A stretch of DNA of 64,000 nucleotides, taken from contig NZ_AORV01000058.1 of NCBI RefSeq assembly GCF_000350485.1, positions 62,001 through 126,000 of the forward strand. The letters run 5' to 3'. Below, piece by piece: positions 35,309 through 44,000 of this stretch. The stretch is from Ruminiclostridium cellobioparum subsp. termitidis CT1112. Lineage in GTDB: Bacteria > Bacillota > Clostridia > Acetivibrionales > DSM-1351. The translations under genes and the position numbers were made by a program. Under the pieces are notes generated by a model. The model was not told the DNA's origin and made no database searches. It saw only the letters and a program-made list of their open reading frames with translations. Within the stretch, counting starts at the first letter, position 1. Every line of letters begins with the position of its first letter.

Positions 35309-37573
35309 TTATGCTTCAAGTTGATCCTGCATTTCAAAAATCTCGTACTTTTCTTGTGTAATAGCAGCCTTATACCATTTGCCATGCCATGCCAGAGTAA
35401 ACTCAAGCTTTTCCCATTTTTCGGGAAGATGCGGCTCCAGGCGTATTTCACTGCACCACATGGCGCTCTTCAAGCCTGCAAAACCATATACAATCATCTG
35501 CCACAGGCCTCCGCAGTTTGCAATGTGAATACCTTCGGCAGCTCCCTTTTTTTCAATGGACATGTCGGTTTCCATAACTTTTTTAAGGAATTTTCCGGCC
35601 TCCTCCAGCCTTCCCAGCCAGGCTGCCGTGATTCCGTAAACCGATGCCGAAAGCGATGAGTCGTGAGTGGTGATGGGTTCATAGTAGTCATAGGAAGCAG
35701 ACAGCTGCTCCCGTGTGAAATCCCCGGGATAAAGCATTATCAATTGAAGGACATCGGCTTGTTTTAATGCCTTGGAACGGTAATTCCTCTCTTGGGATAT
35801 AAAGTGTCCGAAAGGCCTTGTCCTGTCCTTCCAGATGGTGTCAAAATCCAGATCGGCATAATCCTGAAAATCGTCCGACTGGGGAATTATCAGGGTGTTT
35901 GCATCAAAAGGAATTTTCAATTTCTCTCCCACATCCTTGAACCGCGCCATATCCTCCGGTGTGAGAGCAAGCCTTTTTTCAATATCCCTGTATTTATTTG
36001 CGTCCTGTTTCCTGACGGCTTCCAGGTATTCCACTGTTTTGTCCAGGCTGAACTTAACCATCCGGTTGGTAAATGCATTGTTCCTGGTCATGGGCAGGTA
36101 TTCATCCGGCCCCATAACGCCTAAAAGCTCATAATAGCCATTTTTATTGATATCCACCCGCTCAACCCAGTACCTGGCGGTTTCAACCATTATATCGATG
36201 CCATGATTCCATATAAATTCCAGATCCCCAGTACCATTTACATAATGGCACAACGCGTATACAATGTCTGCGGTAATATGTATCTCATGATCGGCATATT
36301 GCCAGCATGGGCATTGCTCCTCTCCTGAAACCGAAGACTCCCAGGCATATCTTGCCCCCTGGTAGCCGTAAGCCCCGGCATTTTTACGAGCCCCCTCCAG
36401 CGTGTTGTACCTGAACATTATCAGGTTTCTGGCAGCCTTTGGATTTGAATGGATAAAAAATGGCAGCATGTTTATTTCGGTATCCCAGAAATACCGGCCA
36501 AAATATGCTTCACCTGCATATCCCTTGGCACATATGGCAACCCTGGGGTCATTTTCACAGTTAGACCGGATCAGGTGATATATGGATGTACGCAGCGCCA
36601 GCTGCGCTTCAAAATCTCCGGTAATTTTTATGTCACTGTATTTCCACTTTTCGGTCCAGACTTTCGCATGATTTTCATAGAGCTTTTCCCGGCCCTCAGC
36701 ACCGAAAGCCCTTAAATATTTAAGGCCTCTCTCCAAAAGCTCTCCGGCCTCATTGTCCCTGCCGGTAACAACTGAAACTGCTTTCTGAACCTCCAGACAA
36801 TCTCCGGCTTTCAAAAGTTTTGATCCCCAGAAAAAAACATTTTGATCCTTCTGCTGCCTGCTCCATAAAATATTTTGGGAGGCCTTTACACTGGACAGCA
36901 TTAAAATCCTGTCCCCGCCATCGGTAAGAGTTTCTGCCGAAATACAGCCGGTCTCAGGTTCTGCTGTCAATACCTCCCGGAAATGGTTGTAACCGTTGGT
37001 CCTTACGCCGGCATCTATTCCGCAGGCAATATCAACAACGCCCTGTCCCGACAGTGCTTCAATACCGAGCTGCTGCAGGCACAGATGCTCATGGGACATA
37101 CTGATGAAGCGCATATATGTGAGCCTCAGACTCAATCCGGCTTTTGTTTCCCATATGAAGGTCCTGTAAAGGCAGCCGTTTCTCAAATCCAGCCATCTTC
37201 TATATTCCTTGACATTACTGAGTTTCATATCCAGCTTTTCGCCGGCAATAACCAAATTCATACTTAGAAAATAAGGAAGATTAATTATTTCTTCTTTAAG
37301 CAGCGGGTGTTTACCAACGACACCGGGTATGAAGGTGCCCCATTTGGATTCGGGATGCCTGGGTTTTTCAAGTGTGACATTTGCCGGCATCCGCAGGTAT
37401 TCTTCATCCTGGGCTGCTCCTTCAAGCCCTTCTTCAAAACTCCCCCTGACATGCATATAGCCGTTGCCCTGGGTAAAAAGTCCTTCATAGTGCTTGGTGG
37501 TTTCACCGCTGAACCTGTCTTCTTTTATACACCATAATTCATCTATATCAAGCAATTGCTTCCCTGTATTCAT
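35309..37573 (-). CDS. GH65 alpha-glucoside phosphorylase
   Basis: A 754-residue inverting disaccharide phosphorylase. The N-terminal beta-sandwich has HYEGLFTQGNGYMHVRG, the (alpha/alpha)6 domain has the FWDTEINMLPF block (362-372) and the catalytic acid is Glu491 in GVMGPDEYLPMTRNNAFTN. The C-terminal domain is intact. GH65 members cleave maltose, kojibiose, nigerose, trehalose or related sugars with phosphate to beta-glucose 1-phosphate and a free sugar. No signal peptide, so it is cytoplasmic. The GPDEY in place of the more usual GVDEF-type block leaves the linkage specificity open. It follows the two permease genes and precedes pgmB. Confidence 0.92.
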   Translation of the reverse strand: MNTGKQLLDIDELWCIKEDRFSGETTKHYEGLFTQGNGYMHVRGSFEEGLEGAAQDEEYLRMPANVTLEKPRHPESKWGTFIPGVVGKHPLLKEEIINLPYFLSMNLVIAGEKLDMKLSNVKEYRRWLDLRNGCLYRTFIWETKAGLSLRLTYMRFISMSHEHLCLQQLGIEALSGQGVVDIACGIDAGVRTNGYNHFREVLTAEPETGCISAETLTDGGDRILMLSSVKASQNILWSRQQKDQNVFFWGSKLLKAGDCLEVQKAVSVVTGRDNEAGELLERGLKYLRAFGAEGREKLYENHAKVWTEKWKYSDIKITGDFEAQLALRTSIYHLIRSNCENDPRVAICAKGYAGEAYFGRYFWDTEINMLPFFIHSNPKAARNLIMFRYNTLEGARKNAGAYGYQGARYAWESSVSGEEQCPCWQYADHEIHITADIVYALCHYVNGTGDLEFIWNHGIDIMVETARYWVERVDINKNGYYELLGVMGPDEYLPMTRNNAFTNRMVKFSLDKTVEYLEAVRKQDANKYRDIEKRLALTPEDMARFKDVGEKLKIPFDANTLIIPQSDDFQDYADLDFDTIWKDRTRPFGHFISQERNYRSKALKQADVLQLIMLYPGDFTREQLSASYDYYEPITTHDSSLSASVYGITAAWLGRLEEAGKFLKKVMETDMSIEKKGAAEGIHIANCGGLWQMIVYGFAGLKSAMWCSEIRLEPHLPEKWEKLEFTLAWHGKWYKAAITQEKYEIFEMQDQLEA

Positions 37574-37607
37574 TAAAATTCAATCCTTTTTCAAATAATG
37601 AAGTTTT

Positions 37608-38438
37608 TCAGCCTTTTACGGCGCCTGCCGCCAGTCCTGATACAACCTGCTTTTGAAGCAGCATATAAACGATTATGCTTGGAATGATTACAATAACCGT
37701 AGCTGCAAACATTACACCATAGTCACTGGCAAACTGGCTTTTAAAGTAGTAGAGTGCCAGAGGAAGTGTCCGGCTTTTGTTACCTGTTGTGAGGGTAATT
37801 GCAAACTGGAATTCATTCCAGCATAAAAGAAACTGCAATACGGCTGCCGTTCCAAACCCGGGCTTTGCAATTGGAAGAATGATTGAGACAAAGGTCCTGA
37901 TGAAACCCGCCCCATCCAGGCTGGCCGATTCTTCCATTTCCTTTGGTATTGTCTGAAAATAGCTGGATATTATATAAAGTGACGCGGGAAGTCCAAACCC
38001 TGCATAAACAATAACCAAACCAATCAGTTTGTCATACAGTCCCAATGTATTCACTGTCAGATACAATGGCTGCAGCATTGCGGCGCCAGGTATCAGCAGA
38101 GATAATGAACAGATACCTACTATGGCTTTTTTTCCTTTAAAGTCAAACCTTGCAATAACATAGGCCGACATCCCTAAAATAATCAGATTCAATATTGTAC
38201 CGAAAATACCTACGATAACACTGTTCAGGTAAAACTGTGTCAATGGTGCTATTTTAAAAGCCATCAGATAATTTGATATTTTGAAGCTTTGCGGCCATCC
38301 AATGGAATAATTGAGAATCTCCGCATTGGTTTTGAACGAAGATATGAACACCCATATAAACGGTCCGATTGACAGAACTATTATAGTTAAAACAAACAAG
38401 TATTTTAAAATTGATAAAAGAAATTTCATTCCTTTCAA
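37608..38438 (-). CDS. Sugar ABC transporter permease, MalG type
   Basis: A 276-residue CUT1 permease with about six helices. The EAA loop is EMEESASLDGAGFIRTFVSI followed by ILPI; the C-terminus GLAAGAVKG is normal. The start is debatable: a TTG at 38438 has AAAGGAG 8 nt upstream, an ATG at 38429 is too close to a second site, and an ATG at 38456 overlaps the previous stop but has no site. The TTG is used here. It precedes GH65 by 34 nt, so the imported sugar is presumably the phosphorylase substrate. Confidence 0.88.
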   Translation of the reverse strand: MKGMKFLLSILKYLFVLTIIVLSIGPFIWVFISSFKTNAEILNYSIGWPQSFKISNYLMAFKIAPLTQFYLNSVIVGIFGTILNLIILGMSAYVIARFDFKGKKAIVGICSLSLLIPGAAMLQPLYLTVNTLGLYDKLIGLVIVYAGFGLPASLYIISSYFQTIPKEMEESASLDGAGFIRTFVSIILPIAKPGFGTAAVLQFLLCWNEFQFAITLTTGNKSRTLPLALYYFKSQFASDYGVMFAATVIVIIPSIIVYMLLQKQVVSGLAAGAVKG

Positions 38439-38452
38439 GCAAGTCACTCCTT

Positions 38453-39325
38453 TCATGTATCAGAATTGCCTATTTTAAATATTCTCCTGTAGAGTAGTAC
38501 CAATACAATTCCAAATACAACAAGGAATGTACCAACAGTATTTGAGTATCCGAAATTATTGTCCATTAAAGCTGTCTTATAGATATACATTGGAAGATTC
38601 ATTGTCTGATTTCCAGGCCCTCCGCCTGTGGTCATCATGATAATATCCAGCTTTTGCAGCATACTTGTACCCGACAGAATTACACAGGTTCCGATAATGT
38701 TTCTGAGCAGCGGCAGTACAATATACAAATTTACTTTTATTTCACTGGCACCGTCAATCCTGGCCGATTCGAAAAGTCCCTCCGGAATTGCCGCTATTTC
38801 AGCCAGAACCAGAATGGTAACTACGGCGGCATAGGGCAGCCAGGTCATGGTTACCGAAAAGAAGGATGTCCTGTAGTCCATAAACCAGTTTTGTGAAAAA
38901 TCCTTAAAGCCAAATAACCTGATAATACTGTTTATCGCGCCAAACTCAGGATTTAATATGCATAAAAACAGCATTCCCACGGCAGCTCCCGAAATGATAT
39001 TCGGTATCATAAATACCGTTCTTGCAAACTTCCAGTAAAATTCCTTCATATTGAGAATAATGGCGAACAATACACCAATAAAAACATGAGCAGTGGACTG
39101 CAATATAATCCATATAACAGTATTAATCAAACTCCGGGTAAAATCCGAGTCATCGGTAAACATTTTTATATAATTGCTTAAGCCGATGAAAACAGGTTTT
39201 GTTCCGGTGGCCCATTCTGTAAAAGAAGTACCGGCAAGTATAACAATTGAAACTGCATAAACTACTACAAACAGTATAATTGTCGGAATCAGGAATAAAG
39301 CTATGTATCCTTTATTTTTCGCCAT
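38453..39325 (-). CDS. Sugar ABC transporter permease, MalF type
   Basis: A 290-residue CUT1 permease, first helix from about residue 8, EAA loop GLFESARIDGASEIKVNLYI followed by VLPL. AAGGAGATGATGAA precedes the ATG. It is separated from the SBP gene by a gap that holds a 17-pair hairpin and from the MalG-type gene by an overlap or a few bases, depending on the start chosen there. Confidence 0.92.
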   Translation of the reverse strand: MAKNKGYIALFLIPTIILFVVVYAVSIVILAGTSFTEWATGTKPVFIGLSNYIKMFTDDSDFTRSLINTVIWIILQSTAHVFIGVLFAIILNMKEFYWKFARTVFMIPNIISGAAVGMLFLCILNPEFGAINSIIRLFGFKDFSQNWFMDYRTSFFSVTMTWLPYAAVVTILVLAEIAAIPEGLFESARIDGASEIKVNLYIVLPLLRNIIGTCVILSGTSMLQKLDIIMMTTGGGPGNQTMNLPMYIYKTALMDNNFGYSNTVGTFLVVFGIVLVLLYRRIFKIGNSDT

Positions 39326-39340
39326 TTCATCATCTCCTTA

Positions 39341-39379
39341 AATGCAATTCTCCCCGGAACCTTCCGAGGAGAATGCATT
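39341..39379 (-). promoter_or_regulatory. Hairpin between SBP and permease genes
   Basis: AATGC-a-ATTCTCC-c-CGGAA (39341-39359) folds on TTCCG-a-GGAGAAT-GCATT (39362-39379), about 17 pairs with single bulges and a 2-nt turn. It lies 35 nt after the SBP stop and has no T-run beyond it on the minus strand. Confidence 0.65.
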
Positions 39380-39413
39380 ACAACTTCTATTAAATATTCA
39401 GCATTCATTTAAG

Positions 39414-40757
39414 TTATTTGTTCTTTGCAGCCACCTCAGTAAGCTTCTTGGCAAACTGTTCGGCAGTCAGCTTATCGAAAGCCAATTCCGGATATAAGTT
39501 CTTCCAGGTATCAGTTACATTTGGGAATACTATAGTGTCAAAGTACTGGTACTTCACTTTTGCACTATTTCCTACATCAATGGTCTCTACAAATACCGGA
39601 TATTTTTGTTTGAATTCTTCCGAAGGCTGTACCTTGTCTGAAACAGGTAACACGTTACCGAGTTCCAGTGCTATGGATTGCCCTTCGGCACTGGTCTTGT
39701 ACTTGATGAATTTAGCTGCGGCATCTTTTTTATCTTGAGCATCCGAGCCAATCATGTACCCGACTTCATAGGACAAAAATGCTCCGCTTCCAGGGTATGC
39801 GGCAACACCCACCTTCTTGTCAAAACCCTCCGGAGACTTGCTCTTGTCACTGAAATCACCGATCATCCAGGGACCGTTGGCAATAATAGCTGCTTTTCCC
39901 TGTTCGAAATTATTTGCCGCATTTGCATATACTGCTCCTATGGCATCCTTTGTTGTGTACTTCTTCAGCATTATCTGTATTTTCTTCAATCCTTCGATCA
40001 TTTCAGGAGTTTCAAAACTTGCAGGATGAAGAGTATTCATAAATTTATTTCCGGCTTCTCCGCTTGTACCTACAATTGAGGAAAGCATAAGGTTGGTGGT
40101 CCATGCATTTTCACCTGTCATCAAAGCCAGAGGGGTAAAACCTGCCGACTTTAATTTATCGCAGTTGGCCAAAAACTCATCCCAGGTTTCAGCAGGTTTT
40201 ATGCCTGCCTTTTCAAACATCTCCTTATTATAGAAATACCCTATAACCTGTTTTTGATCACTGATGGACCATACTTTTCCGTCACGTGTATTTGCGGCAA
40301 TTGCTTCATCGCCGATATCAGCTTTCCATTCTGAATCCTTATCCAGGTATTCATTAAAAGGTGTTGCCAGATTGCCTTTTATCAATATTTCATTTATTCC
40401 GTTTTTCCCCATGACAACATCGGGAAGATCCCCTGAAGCAGCTAAAATTTTCATCTTGTCGTTATATGCCGTATCGCTTGGAATCTCTTCTACCTGGACT
40501 TTTACTTCATTACCGAACTTTTCATTAAACTTTGCGATCTGCTCCTTCTCGAAAGCAGCAGAGTAATGAGTACCTACCCTGTATGTAGGATATTTTATTG
40601 TAACCGGGCTCTTTGCCTCTGCACCGGTCTGTGCACTGGTTTGTGTACTGGTTGATACTGCGGCGGATGTTGTGCTCTCGGAAGCTGTATTTGTACCGCA
40701 TGCAGCTAAAGAAGCAACCATTAATGAAGCTAATAATAAAGCTACAGGTTTTTTCAT
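39414..40757 (-). CDS. Sugar ABC transporter substrate-binding lipoprotein
   Basis: A 447-residue CUT1 binding protein. The signal peptide MKKPVALLLASLMVASLAAC places the lipidated residue at Cys20, then a long Ser/Thr/Ala tether. The mature part shows FNEKFGNEVKVQVEEIPSD and the late NGPWMIGDF block of family 1 solute-binding proteins. The start is the ATG at 40757 with AAGGAGGAATTGAG upstream; the frame extends 11 codons earlier without a site. First gene of the importer, GH65, pgmB and DUF4432 operon. Confidence 0.93.
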   Translation of the reverse strand: MKKPVALLLASLMVASLAACGTNTASESTTSAAVSTSTQTSAQTGAEAKSPVTIKYPTYRVGTHYSAAFEKEQIAKFNEKFGNEVKVQVEEIPSDTAYNDKMKILAASGDLPDVVMGKNGINEILIKGNLATPFNEYLDKDSEWKADIGDEAIAANTRDGKVWSISDQKQVIGYFYNKEMFEKAGIKPAETWDEFLANCDKLKSAGFTPLALMTGENAWTTNLMLSSIVGTSGEAGNKFMNTLHPASFETPEMIEGLKKIQIMLKKYTTKDAIGAVYANAANNFEQGKAAIIANGPWMIGDFSDKSKSPEGFDKKVGVAAYPGSGAFLSYEVGYMIGSDAQDKKDAAAKFIKYKTSAEGQSIALELGNVLPVSDKVQPSEEFKQKYPVFVETIDVGNSAKVKYQYFDTIVFPNVTDTWKNLYPELAFDKLTAEQFAKKLTEVAAKNK

Positions 40758-40792
40758 CTCAATTCCTCCTTGTATGTTCAAATCATTCACTA

Positions 40793-40868
40793 GTAGCGCT
40801 ACGATTACATTATAAGATGCCGGGCCAAATAAGTTAATTTATTATTTGTACTTGTTTTTGTAATATTT
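40793..40868 (-). promoter_or_regulatory. Promoter, dyad and activator-like motif of GH65 importer operon
   Basis: On the minus strand: -35 TTAACT (40837-40832), 17-nt spacer, -10 TATAAT (40814-40809). Just downstream is the 10-bp palindrome GTAGCGCTAC (40793-40802), a LacI-type operator shape. Upstream, 12 nt from the -35, is TACTTGTTTTTGTAATATTTC (40849-40868, one base longer on the left), nearly identical to 48098-48118. The promoter therefore has both a repressor-like and an activator-like site. Confidence 0.6.
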
Positions 40869-40914
40869 CTAATTAAATTCCTCTATGCAGGAAGATTAAC
40901 AGTCAAATTCCAAA

Positions 40915-40943
40915 TTAATTGTAATATCTTTACTATTGTATGA
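40915..40943 (+). repeat. 29-bp exact intergenic repeat, copy 1
   Basis: TTAATTGTAATATC followed by TTTACTATTGTATGA (40915-40943) recurs exactly at 48445-48473 in the same orientation. Both copies are preceded by GATTAAC and followed by a T-run. Purpose unknown. Confidence 0.75.
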
Positions 40944-40972
40944 TTTTTTTGACTTCATATTTTCTATAGCCA

Positions 40973-41030
40973 AAAAGTGCACCTCAATATAATAGAAACA
41001 TTTGGTTTACTATCATTTGGGTGCACTTTT
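40973..41030 (-). terminator. Long hairpin terminator after second S-layer gene
   Basis: AAAAGTGCACC (40973-40983) pairs with GGTGCACTTTT (41020-41030). Inside, ATAGAAAC and GTTTACTAT can add a second stem. Read on the minus strand it is followed by TTTTTG, 14 nt after the stop at 41044. Confidence 0.7.
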
Positions 41031-41043
41031 CAGTTCAGGTCAT

Positions 41044-44000
41044 TTATCTGGAAAGCAGGTTATACAGTACCTGTACAGCCTCCGCCCTTGATGTATCTTT
41101 TTTAGGCTTCAATTTATTGTCATCTCCCGAAACAATACCTGCCTCAACAAATAACCGCATTGTATCTTTTGCATAACCGGATACATCCTTTGAATCGCTG
41201 AAGCTGTCAAAGCTTCCTGTTTTTGCAGCCGGTAATTCACCAAGTATATCCAATACACGATAGAGTATAACAAGCATATCCTGTCTGCTTATAGCAGCAT
41301 TCGGCATGAATTTGTTATCTCCGGTACCTGAAACCAGGCCCAGGCGTTTTGCAGTACCAAGGTAATCAGAATAGTATTTGCTGCCTGCATCTGCAAAGTT
41401 GTCGGTTACCGCCCTATCAAGCTCAACGCCGTAAGCGTTCATTACCATTATGAGGAAGTCAGCTCTTGTAACCTTATTCTGAGGAGCAAAACTGCCGTCC
41501 CCCACACCATTTACTATACCTCTGGCCGACATGAATCCCACCGCCCTGTCAAACCAGTCCTTTGATGTAACATCGTTGAATTTAACCTCATTATAACCTA
41601 CGGCATACTGTGAACTGTCAGCGGTTATAAAATCAACCGTGCCTGTCGCAGGATTATATATACTTCTTACAACTTTTGAGTTTCCGTCATTGTCTATTTT
41701 GTATATTATGATAGAGTTATACTTCTCATTGGGTTTTGGAGCATATGGTATACTTATCCGGGCAGTTCCTTCGCCAAACTCTGATATAACTTTATCACCA
41801 GTCTGGACTGAGAAATTATAAACCGGCCGGTCACTTACTTTAGCCTTTATTTCTTCCGGCAGCAAAGAATTCTCCGACTTTTTCAGGATGATGCTTACTT
41901 TTCCGGATGCAGCAGAAGCACTGATCGAAGCTATTGCTTTTGCATCTAAAATAACGCTTCCGATTCCTGTACTAAGCTTAATGGAAGTTCCGGCTATTTC
42001 TTTAAGCGCATCTGCCGGGAATCCTACCTCGACAGACTTTGTATCCTTTGCAGAGTCGAGTTTTATTTCAACAATAGCTTTCTGTCCATTGCGTTCAGCT
42101 TCCCTGGCTTTTTCTGCAAGACTATGGATAGCAGCTTTTTCTACATTGGCTACGGCTTTTCCCGATTCATTGCCGGCTTTTATTGAAATGGTCAGTATTG
42201 TTTTATCACCGCTTATAGATGAACCAATTGGATTTACAGTCGTTTCTTTATTTCCCGAACCGGTATTTCCAGTATTACTTCCGGTACTGCCACCGTTATT
42301 ACTGCCGTTGTTACTGCCTCCGTTGTTTCCGGTATTGCCTCCGGGCTGATCGGCAGGAGTTATGGTAATACTTAAAGCTTTACTTTCACTTAACACAGGA
42401 TTGCTGCTGTCCCGGACCTTTAAGCTGACACTAAAGGTACCTGCTGCAGCTGGAGTGCCTTCTATCACCCCGGCATTTGTAATTTTCAGTCCCGCCGGAA
42501 GTCCTTCAGCACTCCAGGTGTATGGCAATGTTCCGCCTGCTGCGGCTAATGCACTTGAATACGCCGCCCCAACCTTACCATTGGGTAATGATGTTGTATC
42601 TATTGACACCGAGCTTCCCAATAAATCTTTCAGCACAATAGTAACTTCCTTTGTTTCTATCGGAACTGTAACAATACCATTGGCATTGTCCGCTTCTCCG
42701 GCAGAAACCCATGAGATATTGTCTACCATGGCTGGCAGTTGAATACTCCATTGTTCTGCAGTACCTGCAGCTATTTTGGAATTTTCCCTATTGCAGTTCA
42801 TGGTAATTTTCAGTTTGCTGCCGTTTCTTTCAATTGTATAGCCTGCTCTGCCGCCTTGAAGAACCGGATAATTTTCTATTGCCGCAACTATGTTATTTTC
42901 CCTGGTGGCATTTGTTACCCATTCTTTAGGAATACCACGGCCGATAATTATTTCTACATTTTTGTTATCATTAAAAATTCTTTCGGCTATAAGTGCATCA
43001 TACAAAACTTTGGATGCTGTTGCCTGTCCCCACATGTGCTGGTTGGAACCACCGCCTCCGGCCGCATTATCACGGTTCCAAAGCGGAGTTGAGGGATCCT
43101 GGTCGGGATAATTTGTCGGTCCTACACCTTCCCACCAGCCAAAGGGCGAGCCCATGGCACTGTTTATCTGAAATTCATAAGCTTTTATTCCCATATCTCT
43201 GTAAGCTTCACCCCGAAGTGCGGCAATACCGTACCCTGCATTGTAGGCACTTGAATACCATCCATGAGGATAACCTCCAAAATTATAAGGTGAAGCTTCC
43301 GGCAGGCTTTTACGCCTTTCAATGCCATATGCATAAGTCTGGTCGATCATATCTATATTGGCTCCTGCTTTGGTTTGATCTGCACCATACAGATGCCCGT
43401 CCCAGGGGAATGATCCAAATAACAGCATTGATGCCCAGTTTGCATCTCTGATATCATTGCATCTGTTTTTAGTGTTCGGTTCAACTATTGAAGCCGGAAT
43501 ATAGTTTAAGTTATTACTGCTGATTGTATTTTCAAGTGTCTCGGTTACTGCTTTTAACAAACTGTCGTATTCGGCATTTGCCCACTGAACTTCTGTTAAA
43601 TAATAGTCTTTTTTGTTCGGGTCGGTTTCCTTTAAAGCCAATTCATTACAGATATATTTATACGCTGTAAGCCCCATAAGTGCAGCCTGGTCATCAACTG
43701 TCCACTGGCCGTAGGAATCAATGGCCAGGGTGCTTTTCATAATTCCGTCATGGTTTGCACCTGTACGGTCGTCATGAATAGAATGAGCCATTTTTTTAAT
43801 TACACCTTCAAATTTTGCTTTTATGTAATCAAGATCTCCCGTTTTGCTTAAATATACGGAATATGCCCATGGCAATTTCCAGTTTGCATCCCAGTATAAA
43901 TCGGGATCCACCTTACCGTTTTCAATGTTTATACCTCCGGTCATGGGAACACTTTCAAGATAATTTTTTGCGTCCTTGAAATCACCGGCTGTAATAAGGG

